Source: Catenulispora acidiphila DSM 44928 (lineage in GTDB: Bacteria > Actinomycetota > Actinomycetes > Streptomycetales > Catenulisporaceae). From it: a stretch of DNA of 64,000 bases. The translations under genes were made by a program, and so were the position numbers. Below, piece after piece: positions 1 to 8,816 of the stretch (positions are counted from its first letter, which is position 1; every line of letters begins with the position of its first letter). The notes below the pieces were generated by a model. That model did no database searches and was not told the DNA's origin. It worked only from the letters and a program-made list of their open reading frames with translations. The DNA lies in NCBI RefSeq assembly GCF_000024025.1, contig NC_013131.1:682001-746000 (forward strand), given 5' to 3'.

Positions 1-1875
1 GAAGACGTTCTCGGTGATCTCCACGGTCAGCCGGTCGGCGGGCAGGTCCGCCGCGCGCAGCGCCGAGCGCACCGTGTCGACGAACCCGCCGTTGCTGAAC
101 TGGTGCGGGGAGACGTTGACGGCCACGTACCCGAACCCGGCCGCGGCGGCGTCGGCGGTCGCCTGCCGCAGGATCCACGCGCCGATCGGGGTGATCTGCC
201 CGGTCTCCTCGGCGACCGGCACGAAGTTCCCCGGCGACAGCAGCCCGAGCTGGGGATGCCGCCAGCGCACCAGCGCCTCGAACCCGGCGACCCGCGGCGG
301 GCCCTGCAGCTCCACGATCGGCTGGTAGTGCAGCTCGAACTCCCCGACGGCCAAAGCCCGGTCCAGCCCGGTGCGCAGCGCCAGCCGCTGAAGGGCCGCT
401 TCGTACAAGCTTGGTTCGAACAGCCGCCAGGTGCCCTTGCCGTCCGCCTTGGCCGCGTACAACGCCAGGTCGGCGTTGCGGAACAGCACCTCCTCGGTGC
501 CCCCGGCGCCGCCGGAGCTGGTCGCGACCCCGATGCTGGCGCGCACCGGCACCGGCGCCCCGGCCAGCCGGAACGGTTCGGCCAGCACCCCGATCAGCCG
601 CTGCGCCAGGGCGACCGCCGCCGTCTCGGTCGCGCCGTCGGACAGCAGGACCGCGAACTCGTCGCCGCCGAGGCGGACCGGCAGGTCACCCGGGCGCACC
701 GCCCCGGCTATCCGCTGCCCGGCGGCGACCAGCAGCTCGTCGCCGACCTTGTGCCCCTGGGTGTCGTTAACCTCTTTGAAGTTGTCCAGGTCGATGAGCA
801 GCATCGCCGCCTCGCCGCCGCAGTCCTGGGCCCGGGCCAGGGCGCGCTCGGCCCGCTCCTGGAAGCGCAGCCGGTTGCCCAGGCCGGTCAGCGAGTCCCG
901 GTAGGCGCGGTGTTTCAGCTCGCGCAGCATGGCCCGGGTGTGCGCGCGGTTGTCCAGCTCGCGGGTCTGCCGGCCGGCCAGATACAGCCGCAGCAGCACC
1001 AGCAGGAACATCAACGCCGAGGTCACGGCGATGACCGGGCCGTCGCGCAGGTCCGTCTCCAGCGATTCGATCATCAGCACGGTCGGCGCGACCAGCGCCG
1101 CGACCGCCAGCGGGATCACCCGCGCGCTGTCCGCGCCGTGTCTGGCGCGGGCCACCGGCTCGGTCAGCTCGGTCATCGACGGCGCGAGCCCGGCCGCGCC
1201 CCAGGCCACGTAGAAGACCACCCAGCCCAGGTCGGCAGGGGTACCGACGTGCCAATCGCCGTAGAGCCGGACCAGCGCGTAGGCGACGTCGGACCCGGTC
1301 AGCCCGAGCACGCCGAGCAGCAGCAGCCGCACCGCCGGCCCGCGCAGCCCCCCGCCGGTGGCCAGCCGCGCGGTCACCGCCAGCAGCAGCACGTCGCCGA
1401 GCGGGTAGGCGATGGACACCGCGCTGCTCAGCCAGGGCTGCTTCCCGTTGTCCACGGTCGGGGTGATGATGTAGACCCACAGCAGCAGGGCCGCCGCCGT
1501 GGTCAGGATGACGGCGTCGATCAGCGCCGCCCGGTCGCGCAGCGGACTGCGCCGCCGCACCATGAGCAGCACGCCGCCGGCCGCCAGGGGGTAGGTCGCC
1601 AGGTAGATCGCGTCGGCGACCGAGGGGAACGGCTCGACCTGCCCGAAGACGTCGGTCAGCAGGTTGTAGACGGTGTCCCCGCCGACCAGCGTCAGCATCG
1701 CCCCGGCCAGCAGGTACCAGGCGAGCGGGGTGTGCGGGCGGTACCGGCGGACCCCGACCAGCACCGCGCCGACCCCGCCCAGGCCGATCACGGTCCAGGT
1801 CAGCAGGTGCAAACTGGGAACCGAGTAGTAGAAGACGGTCCACAGCGCCATGAATGCCGCGAACCGGAGCGCCAT
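1..1875 (-). CDS. Membrane GGDEF-EAL cyclic-di-GMP protein (3' part cut by window start)
   Basis: Makes or breaks the second messenger c-di-GMP at the membrane. Reading leftward from ATG 1875 (a second in-frame ATG is at 1851), about 330 residues form eight or nine hydrophobic helices. A GGDEF domain follows, with intact LGGDEF near residue 395 and the inhibitory I-site RPGD exactly five residues before it, so cyclase activity with product inhibition is expected. The EAL domain starts near residue 520 (ELHYQPIVEL, then FEALVRWR) and is still open at base 1 within LTVEITENVF, so its C-terminus lies outside the window. The architecture resembles streptomycete membrane GGDEF-EAL proteins such as RmdA/RmdB. 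It diverges from the DUF4132 operon. Whether the EAL half is active cannot be judged from the truncated sequence. No strong ribosome binding site precedes either start. Confidence 0.9.
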   Translation of the reverse strand, partial: MALRFAAFMALWTVFYYSVPSLHLLTWTVIGLGGVGAVLVGVRRYRPHTPLAWYLLAGAMLTLVGGDTVYNLLTDVFGQVEPFPSVADAIYLATYPLAAGGVLLMVRRRSPLRDRAALIDAVILTTAAALLLWVYIITPTVDNGKQPWLSSAVSIAYPLGDVLLLAVTARLATGGGLRGPAVRLLLLGVLGLTGSDVAYALVRLYGDWHVGTPADLGWVVFYVAWGAAGLAPSMTELTEPVARARHGADSARVIPLAVAALVAPTVLMIESLETDLRDGPVIAVTSALMFLLVLLRLYLAGRQTRELDNRAHTRAMLRELKHRAYRDSLTGLGNRLRFQERAERALARAQDCGGEAAMLLIDLDNFKEVNDTQGHKVGDELLVAAGQRIAGAVRPGDLPVRLGGDEFAVLLSDGATETAAVALAQRLIGVLAEPFRLAGAPVPVRASIGVATSSGGAGGTEEVLFRNADLALYAAKADGKGTWRLFEPSLYEAALQRLALRTGLDRALAVGEFELHYQPIVELQGPPRVAGFEALVRWRHPQLGLLSPGNFVPVAEETGQITPIGAWILRQATADAAAAGFGYVAVNVSPHQFSNGGFVDTVRSALRAADLPADRLTVEITENVF

Positions 1876-2008
1876 AGGTTCGAGGGGATCATGCACCCGA
1901 ACGGGTCAGCAACTTGAGGGCTACGTGCGGATGACCCCCGGAGCCCTCCGCCGGGCCGGTATTCGGGTCGCTCATCGGGTGGCCATCGGGTGGCTTGTCG
2001 GCTTGGCG

Positions 2009-2080
2009 GGCTGCCGGTCGGGCTGCCGGTCCGGCTGCCATTCGGGTCGCCATTCGGGTCGCCGGTCCGGCTGCTGGTCC
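2009..2080. repeat. Six tandem copies of a degenerate 12-bp unit in the divergent promoter region
   Basis: Six consecutive 12-bp units of the form GGCTGCCGGTCC or GGTCGCCATTCG run through the 291-bp gap between the GGDEF-EAL gene and the DUF4132 operon. Looser relatives lie upstream from about 1960. The unit length keeps the forward frame open, which creates a spurious upstream start at 1990 for the first DUF4132 gene. Confidence 0.75.
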
Positions 2081-2166
2081 GACCCTCAGTCCTCGGACTC
2101 TGCCACCCCTGTCGGCTTGCCTCGCTATGGTTCTGGCCATTCGGGGAGCAAAGCTTGGGAGGGCTT

Positions 2167-5100
2167 GTGGGGTACGTCCTGGAACCGGTGGACGCTGTCG
2201 CAGGACTGTTCGACAGGCGGTTCGACCCCCGGACGCTGGTCATACCGCGCCGCGACGGGAAGTCGGGGGACGCGGTGGCGCCGGTGGAGCCCGCCGCGGA
2301 CGCCGTCGCCGGCTTCGAACGCGTCTTCACCAAGGCGGCCCGCACCGTCGAGCTCGTCCTCGGCCACGCCGACACCGACGGCGACCTGGCCGAGGCTGTG
2401 CGGCAGCCGGAATTCGGCGACCTGGCCGCGATGACGCCGCAGCAGGCTGCGATCGCCGCGGTCGTCGTGCTCTACGACGCCCCGAAGAACTACGAGCCCT
2501 ACGTCCTGGTCGACGCCTGGGTGGCGGCACGCGGTCTCGCCTTCGCCGCCGCCGCGACGATCGAAATCGGCGGCTTCGGTGTCTGGATCCCGCGCAAGGG
2601 ACAGAAGATCCCGGCTCTGCGCCGCAAGGACCACGACGCCGCCAACGCCCAAGAACGCTTCGCGATGGCCGCGCGGATGCGCCGCTACCTGGCCGCTGCC
2701 GACGCTGACGAGTACGCCGCCGCCCTGGCCGACATCAGTGCCCTGCGAAGCACCGCCGACGTCCGCAACACCTTCATCTCCTTCCTGTTCCCCGAACACG
2801 GCGACTGGGTCGAGCAGGACGTCTCCGGACCGCTCGGCCGCCGCTGGGAGGTCCGCGACGGGCTCGCCGCCTGGCTGCTGATCGGTGCGGTGAGCACGCC
2901 GCAGCAGGCCGAGCGGCTGACCAAGTGGGTCCACGCCGACGCGCTGCGGCTGTGCTCGGCGGCGACCGCGACCATGGTCGCCACGATCGGGCTGGACCTG
3001 ATCCCGGCGATAGCGAACTGGGCTGAGGACTACTGGGACGGCGTCGAAGCCCGGCAGCGCGTGCAACGACTCCTCGCCGGTTTCGACAGCGACGACGCGT
3101 TCCTGGCGCTGCTCGGCCAGCTCGCCTACCGGGGAACCTCGGCGGTGCTCGCCGAGGCGGCGCAACGGTTTCCGGAGCGCGGCGTCCGGCTGCTCGCCGA
3201 GGCGGCGCCGGACCAGCCGGCGTCACGGACCGCCGTGGACCGCGTGCTGCGGCTGACCGTCACCAGCCGGACGGAGGCGGCCCGCGCCGTCGTGCCGCAG
3301 CTGGACGCCGAGGCGCGCGCACGCGTCGAGAAGCTGATGAACGGCCTCGCGGCGCCGCTGCCCTCCGCATCGCTGGACGCCTTGCCGGAACTGCTGACCA
3401 CGCCGCCGTGGGAGCAGGCACGCGAGACGGTGAAGCCGGTCGTCGTCAAGGATCTGATTCCCCCGTCCAGCAGCGAGGTCCTGTGGCTGGACGACCAGGA
3501 GCGCGAGGACTGGCGCGCCGACACTCTCGGCGTGGAGCACAGCGACCGCGAGGACTGGGGCAAGCGCCTCGCCAAGGCGCTGGGACGGCGCAACGCCTAT
3601 CAGCTCATGGTGATCGTCATCCGCGGTCCGGAGGAGGAAGCCCGGCGGGCGCTCCGCAATCTCCAGGACGGCTATTCCTACGACGCGCTCGACTGGTGCA
3701 GCACGGCGACCGCGCGCTTCGGCATCGACGCGTTCCCCGCCGCGATGAGCGCCGTGCGCACCAGCCCGCTGGAGAACGCCGGTCTCCTGCTGCCGTTCGC
3801 CTGCTCCGAGATAGCGCCGCTCGTCGCCGATTGGAACCTGCGGCTGAAGACGCTGCGCTCCCCGGCGCAGGCGTGGATGCGCCGCCATCCCGCGCTTACT
3901 GTTCGAACCCTGATACCCGCCGCCCTCGGCAAGGCCGGGCGGACCCGGCAAGCTGCCGAAGCCGCGCTGCGCTTCCTGGTCTCCGCCGGATTCCAGGACG
4001 AGATCCGTGCCGAGGCGGCGACCTACGGCACCGAGGCTGACGCCGGCGTCGTCCAGCTGCTGGCCCAGGACCCGCTGTTCGCCGGGCTCCCCAAGACGAT
4101 GCCGGAGCCGCCGAGTTGGGCCGAGCCGGAGAGCCTGCCACAGCTGCTGATAACCGGACGCAAGGAAGCGCTTCCGCCGTCGGCGGTGCGCAGCGTGGTG
4201 CGGATGCTGATGGTCTCCGGTACCGAGGACCCGTACCCCGGGCTGGAGACCGTAAAAGAACTCTGCGACACCCGCTCGCTCGAGGACTTCGCCTGGGGCG
4301 TCTTTGAGAACTGGCAAACCGCCGACCATCCCGCGAAACAGTCCTTTGCGATGGACGCTCTGCGCTGGTTCGGCGGCGACGAGGCGGTCCGCCGGCTGTC
4401 CCCGCTGATCCGGGTCTGGCCCGGCGACGGCGGCCACTCGCGGGCGGTCGCCGGTCTGGACGTGCTGACCGCGATCGGCGGCGACACCGCCTTGCTGCAC
4501 CTCTACGGGATCTCGCAGAAGGGCAAGTTCCGGGGGCTGAAGGAGAGTGCGCAGGAGCGCGTCGCCTCCATCGCCAAGGAGCTGCGCCTGACCCGCGACC
4601 AGCTCGGCGACCGGTTGGTCCCCGACCTCGGGCTCGACGGCTCCGGCTCGATGGAGTTGGACTACGGCCCGCGCCGCTTTCGCGTCTTCTTCGACGAACA
4701 GCTCAAGCCGGGCGTCAGCGACGAGAGCGGCAAGCGCCTGAAGTCCCTGCCCAAGCCCGGCGTGAAGGACGATGCCGAGCTGGCACCCGCCGCGTACCAG
4801 CGTTTCAGTGGTCTGAAGAAGGACGTGCGGACTCTCGCCGCCGACCAGATCACCCGGCTGGAGATGGCGATGGTCGCTCGCCGCCGCTGGACGAAGACGG
4901 ACTTCGAGGAGTACTTCGTCGGCCATCCGTTGCTGCGCCATCTCGTCCGACGGCTGGTGTGGTCCGACTTCCGTCCGGACGGTACGGGCGTGCGCGGGAC
5001 GTTCCGGGTCGCCGAGGACGCCTCCTACGCCGACGTCGCCGACGACCCGTACACGCTGCCCGACGACGCGCTGATCGGGGTCGCGCACCCAGTGGACCTC

Positions 5101-5559
5101 GGTGAGGACCTGCCGCGCTGGTCGGAGCTGTTCGCCGATTACGAGATCCTGCAACCCTTCCGGCAGCTCGGTCGCCCGGTGCTGGCGTTCACCGCCGAGG
5201 AGTCGGAGCTCAGGCTACTGACACGCTTCGCCGGCGTCCGGACGCCTGCCGGCAAGGTGCTCGGTCTGGAGCGTCGCGGCTGGAAGCGCAGCGACCCGGC
5301 TGACGGCGGCTGGCAGGGCTACCTGCTGCGTGAGCTGCCCGACGGCCGTACCGCGGTCGTCGAGCTGGAGCCCGGGTTCGGCGCGGGCTGGGCTGGCGAG
5401 GCCGAAGACCAGCTGCTGAGCGGCGTGTGGATCAGCACGGATACCAACCGCTACACCGGCTACTGGCGGCGCGGCGAGGGCGGCGAACTCCTGGCGTCGC
5501 TGGATCCGGTGACCGCCTCGGAGATCCTGAACGACCTGAGCGAGGTGACCGCCGGATGA
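2167..5559 (+). CDS. DUF4132 (MolR/YehI-type) protein, first of three
   Basis: First gene of the eight-cistron operon; 1130 residues. The DUF4132 domain covers about residues 830-1000: LDYG..RFRVFFDEQL, the RRRW..EDF segment, GHPLLRHLVRRLVW, FRVAEDASYADV, IGVAHPVDLG and DYEILQPFRQLGR. The N-terminal ~800 residues look helical and repeat-rich and have no recognised catalytic motif. GTG 2167 is chosen because GGGAGGG lies at 2157-2163, although the spacing is short. The open frame reaches back to 1990 only through a repetitive, atypical peptide. In E. coli the same family (YehI, MolR) neighbours MoxR and VWA genes. The molecular function is unknown; a large scaffold or client protein of the MoxR-VWA machine is an inference. 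It ends in LDPVTASEILNDLSEVTAG, a tail shared with the next genes. Confidence 0.88.
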   Translation: MGYVLEPVDAVAGLFDRRFDPRTLVIPRRDGKSGDAVAPVEPAADAVAGFERVFTKAARTVELVLGHADTDGDLAEAVRQPEFGDLAAMTPQQAAIAAVVVLYDAPKNYEPYVLVDAWVAARGLAFAAAATIEIGGFGVWIPRKGQKIPALRRKDHDAANAQERFAMAARMRRYLAAADADEYAAALADISALRSTADVRNTFISFLFPEHGDWVEQDVSGPLGRRWEVRDGLAAWLLIGAVSTPQQAERLTKWVHADALRLCSAATATMVATIGLDLIPAIANWAEDYWDGVEARQRVQRLLAGFDSDDAFLALLGQLAYRGTSAVLAEAAQRFPERGVRLLAEAAPDQPASRTAVDRVLRLTVTSRTEAARAVVPQLDAEARARVEKLMNGLAAPLPSASLDALPELLTTPPWEQARETVKPVVVKDLIPPSSSEVLWLDDQEREDWRADTLGVEHSDREDWGKRLAKALGRRNAYQLMVIVIRGPEEEARRALRNLQDGYSYDALDWCSTATARFGIDAFPAAMSAVRTSPLENAGLLLPFACSEIAPLVADWNLRLKTLRSPAQAWMRRHPALTVRTLIPAALGKAGRTRQAAEAALRFLVSAGFQDEIRAEAATYGTEADAGVVQLLAQDPLFAGLPKTMPEPPSWAEPESLPQLLITGRKEALPPSAVRSVVRMLMVSGTEDPYPGLETVKELCDTRSLEDFAWGVFENWQTADHPAKQSFAMDALRWFGGDEAVRRLSPLIRVWPGDGGHSRAVAGLDVLTAIGGDTALLHLYGISQKGKFRGLKESAQERVASIAKELRLTRDQLGDRLVPDLGLDGSGSMELDYGPRRFRVFFDEQLKPGVSDESGKRLKSLPKPGVKDDAELAPAAYQRFSGLKKDVRTLAADQITRLEMAMVARRRWTKTDFEEYFVGHPLLRHLVRRLVWSDFRPDGTGVRGTFRVAEDASYADVADDPYTLPDDALIGVAHPVDLGEDLPRWSELFADYEILQPFRQLGRPVLAFTAEESELRLLTRFAGVRTPAGKVLGLERRGWKRSDPADGGWQGYLLRELPDGRTAVVELEPGFGAGWAGEAEDQLLSGVWISTDTNRYTGYWRRGEGGELLASLDPVTASEILNDLSEVTAG

Positions 5560-8500
5560 GCGGCGTCGTGGAATTGCCGAAGGCCTACCAGAAGGTCAAG
5601 CCCGTCGAACGCGGGCGCTGCCGCCCCGACCAGGTCCCGGCGGTCGACGCCGCGGCGATGCAGCAACTGTACGAACGCCGCCGGGGCAGCGTCGCGCACC
5701 ACCAGACCAAGATCGACGCCGCCATGAGGAACCCGGCCAGCGACAAGGACTTGGTCTCCTCGATGAAGGGCGTCGACTTCGGCGACCTGAGCACGGGGAC
5801 GCCGCTGCAAGCTGCCGTCGCCGAAGCCGCGCTCGTCACCGTGGAGGACTTCGGCGACGACGCCGCGATCGGTGTCTGGCATCACATACGCGGCGTGCCC
5901 TTCGCGCTGGAAGCCTTCGTCGACTACTGCCATCTGGACTCCTGGCCTCGCGTCGGATGGTTGCAGCAGATCCCCGTCCTGCTCGACCGGATGGGAATGG
6001 CGAGGCGGCTGCTGGATCTGGTGCGCGCGGCGCCGGACGACGTGCGGGCCGACACGATGGCCCTCGCCGAGCGGCTGCGCGCGGAGGACTTGGTCGGCTG
6101 CGGGTTCGCCCGGACTGTGGCGACGTTCCTGTTCCCCGAGCGGTCCGACTGGCTGGAGGAAGACCTGGCGGCTGCTGGCAGCAGAGAGCTTCCCGCTGCT
6201 TCGTTGATCCCCTCGGTCGCCACACCCGAGCAAGCCGCGGCGGTCGGGGAGATGATGCGCGCCGGTGCGAAGTGGACATGGGATGGCGATCCCGCCATCG
6301 AGGCGACGTTCCTGACGGTCGCCGGCGACCAAGCCCTCCTCTTCCTGCTTGCCTGGCACGACGGCCAGTTCACCGGCACCAAGCGTCTGACTGCCGCCCG
6401 GAGAAGAGTTCTGGATCTGATCTCCCGGATCCCCGGCGATGCGGCCGTCCGGGCGCTCGCTGAGCGGGACACCGGAAACCCGGAGACCCTGGCGTATCTG
6501 CACGCCGCCGCCGAGCGCTTCCCGGAGAGCGCCCTGCGCGTGTTGTCCGCGATGGAACCGACGCCGGCGACGACGCACGTCCTCGCCGCGCTGAATCGGA
6601 CCGAGCCGGCCGGCGCGGCTGCGACAGAGATACAGATCCCTGCCATCCTGTCCCGGCCGCCGTGGTCGGACCCGAAGGCCAAGCGGCCGAAACCGCTCGT
6701 CGTCGAAGGGCTGACGGCGCCGTCGGACGTGTCCGCCGCCTGGCTGCCGGGCGAGCGCGAGCGCTGGCTCGGCCGGGGCGCCGGCTGGGAGCCGAGCCAG
6801 GGCTGGGCCGCGATCGCCGAGCAGATCGCCGTGTGGCGCACGCAGCCGGCGAAGCCCGACGACCCCCTGACGCCGGTGGCGCTCTACTTCGCCGCCTACG
6901 CCTCGCCGGATCTGGTGCGGCCGCTGCTGGCGGACGGCTGGAAGCCGGCGCTGCGCCGCGCCGACGACCGAGCGCTGGCTTTCGTCGCGCGCTACGAAGT
7001 GCTTGCGCTGCCTGCGGTTCAGGCCATCCGCGGACTGCCGGCCGACCGGGGACGGCTGCTCCAGCCGTTCGTGAGCGCGGACGTCGCCACCTCGATGGTC
7101 GAGGGGATGACGCGACGGTGCAGCGTGGCGCGCGGCGCGGCCCTGGGCTGGCTGCGCCGCCACGCCGAGCCTGCCGTGGGCTTCCTGCTGCCCGCCGCCT
7201 TGGGCAAGGCGGGTCCGCAGCGGCGCAACGCTGACGCCGCGCTGCGGTGGCTGGCGGCGGAGGGGACCGACGTCGTGGGCGTCGCCATCGCGGCGCACGG
7301 CGAAGCGGTCGGCGTGGCCGTCAAGGAACTGCTGAGCGAGGGCGGACTCGGGACCTATCCGCGCAGCATGCCCGAGACGCCGATGTGGGCCATGCCTTCG
7401 GTGCTGCCGGCGATCCGGCTGAAGGACGGGACGGCGACGCTGCCGGCGCGTGCGGCGCAGACCGTGGTGGAGATGCTGCAGATCTCCAAGCCCGAGGCGC
7501 CGCATCCGGGACTGGAGGTCGTCAAAGAACTCTGCGACGAGCCCTCGCTGGGCGAGTTCGCCTTCGCCCTGTTCGAGAACTGGCGCGCGACCGGCTCCGA
7601 CACCTCGCACCGGTGGGCCTTCGACGCCATGGGACTGCTCGGCGATGACGGCACCGTGGCCCGACTGGAGCCGCTGATCGGTCCCTGGACCACCGCGCGC
7701 GACTACGCGCTCGTCGGCGATGCGCTGACGGTCCTGGGCATGATCGGCGGCAGCCGGGCCCTGGCGGCGCTGCACACCGTGGTCCAGAAGGGGCGGCGCA
7801 AGCCGGTCCGGCGCCGGGCCGCGGAGCGGTTCCAGGACGTCGCCGCCTCGCTTGACCTCGCCGCCGACGACCTCGCCGACCGCGTGGTCCCCACCCTCGG
7901 TCTGGGCGCCGACGGCACGCTGCGGCTGGACTACGGCCCGCGCTCGTTCGGCGTCGGCTTCGATGAGCTGCTGCGGCCGCGGATCACCGACGAGTCCGGC
8001 AAGTTGCTCCCGCGCATGCCCCGGCCGGTCAAGAAGGACGACGAGGAACTGGCGACGGCTGCCTATCAGCAGTTCACGGAGGTAAAGAAGGCCGCGCAAA
8101 TCATTGCTGTGGACCAGATCAAGCGCCTGGACAAAGCCATGTTCACGCGCCGCCGCTGGGACCCGGAGGGCTTCGCCGCGCACATGGTCGCGCATCCGCT
8201 GCTGTGCCACATCACGCGACGGCTCGTCTGGGGCGTCTACGGATCCGACGGTGCGCCGATCGGCTCCTTCCGCATCGCCGAGGACCTGAGCTACGCCGAC
8301 GTCCACGACGCGCACTACGAGATTCCCGATGGCGCGACCATCGGCGTCGCGCATCCCGTGGAACTCGGCCCGGCGGTGGCGGAGTGGAGCGAGGTCTTCG
8401 CCGACTACGAGATCCTGCAGCCGCTGGACCAGCTGGGCCGTCCGGCGTTGGAGCTGACCGCCGCCGAGCGCGCCAGCTGGATGCTCGAGCGGTTCCAGCG

Positions 8501-8816
8501 TGTGGTGCTGGACGCGAACCACATCGCCGCGTTGGAACCGCGCGGCTGGTACAGCGGTCCGGTGGGCGATCCGCCGGTGTGGTCGCGGTTCCTGCGGCCG
8601 CTGGGGGAGGACGACCGGTACCTGATCGTGGACATCTCGCCCGGGTTGAAGGGCGGCGTGGCGGCGGGCTCGGGCTACCAGAGGATCGAGCGGGTCTGGC
8701 TCAGCGTGGCCGGCGAGCAGGCGTCCCCCGTTTTGCACGCCGTGCCGCTGTCCGAGCTCGATCCCGTTCCGGCTTCGGAGATCCTGCGGGATCTGACCGA
8801 GGTGACCGGACGATGA
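5556..8816 (+). CDS. DUF4132 (MolR/YehI-type) protein, second of three
   Basis: 1086 residues, starting at ATG 5556 inside the stop of the previous gene (ATGA overlap), so it is probably translationally coupled. It is a clear paralogue of the first protein across its whole length: TPLQAAVAEAAL near the N-terminus, a middle region with RLLQPFVSADVA and GWLRRHAEPAV, and the DUF4132 domain at about residues 790-950 (LDYGPRSFGVGFDELL, AHPLLCHITRRLVWGVYG, FRIAEDLSYADV, IGVAHPVELG, DYEILQPLDQLGR). No catalytic or metal-binding signature is visible. The C-terminus LDPVPASEILRDLTEVTGR matches the tails of its neighbours. The paralogues have diverged well beyond recent duplication, which suggests distinct roles, for example different subunits of one assembly (inference). 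Confidence 0.88.
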   Translation: MSGVVELPKAYQKVKPVERGRCRPDQVPAVDAAAMQQLYERRRGSVAHHQTKIDAAMRNPASDKDLVSSMKGVDFGDLSTGTPLQAAVAEAALVTVEDFGDDAAIGVWHHIRGVPFALEAFVDYCHLDSWPRVGWLQQIPVLLDRMGMARRLLDLVRAAPDDVRADTMALAERLRAEDLVGCGFARTVATFLFPERSDWLEEDLAAAGSRELPAASLIPSVATPEQAAAVGEMMRAGAKWTWDGDPAIEATFLTVAGDQALLFLLAWHDGQFTGTKRLTAARRRVLDLISRIPGDAAVRALAERDTGNPETLAYLHAAAERFPESALRVLSAMEPTPATTHVLAALNRTEPAGAAATEIQIPAILSRPPWSDPKAKRPKPLVVEGLTAPSDVSAAWLPGERERWLGRGAGWEPSQGWAAIAEQIAVWRTQPAKPDDPLTPVALYFAAYASPDLVRPLLADGWKPALRRADDRALAFVARYEVLALPAVQAIRGLPADRGRLLQPFVSADVATSMVEGMTRRCSVARGAALGWLRRHAEPAVGFLLPAALGKAGPQRRNADAALRWLAAEGTDVVGVAIAAHGEAVGVAVKELLSEGGLGTYPRSMPETPMWAMPSVLPAIRLKDGTATLPARAAQTVVEMLQISKPEAPHPGLEVVKELCDEPSLGEFAFALFENWRATGSDTSHRWAFDAMGLLGDDGTVARLEPLIGPWTTARDYALVGDALTVLGMIGGSRALAALHTVVQKGRRKPVRRRAAERFQDVAASLDLAADDLADRVVPTLGLGADGTLRLDYGPRSFGVGFDELLRPRITDESGKLLPRMPRPVKKDDEELATAAYQQFTEVKKAAQIIAVDQIKRLDKAMFTRRRWDPEGFAAHMVAHPLLCHITRRLVWGVYGSDGAPIGSFRIAEDLSYADVHDAHYEIPDGATIGVAHPVELGPAVAEWSEVFADYEILQPLDQLGRPALELTAAERASWMLERFQRVVLDANHIAALEPRGWYSGPVGDPPVWSRFLRPLGEDDRYLIVDISPGLKGGVAAGSGYQRIERVWLSVAGEQASPVLHAVPLSELDPVPASEILRDLTEVTGR

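Noticed and set aside
103-1917. 604-residue plus-strand open frame opposite the GGDEF-EAL gene
   Set aside because: Gln/Arg/Gly-rich with no family resemblance; it is the antisense shadow of a clear GGDEF-EAL frame.
1990-2166. Upstream ATG extension of the first DUF4132 gene
   Set aside because: It encodes the 12-bp repeat tract as a Gly/Leu/Pro/Arg peptide; GGGAGGG and normal codon use support GTG 2167.
3223-5154. Long minus-strand frames opposite the DUF4132 genes (also 5460-8738, 9089-10792)
   Set aside because: Arg/Gln/Gly-rich composition typical of antisense frames in high-GC coding DNA; no motifs.
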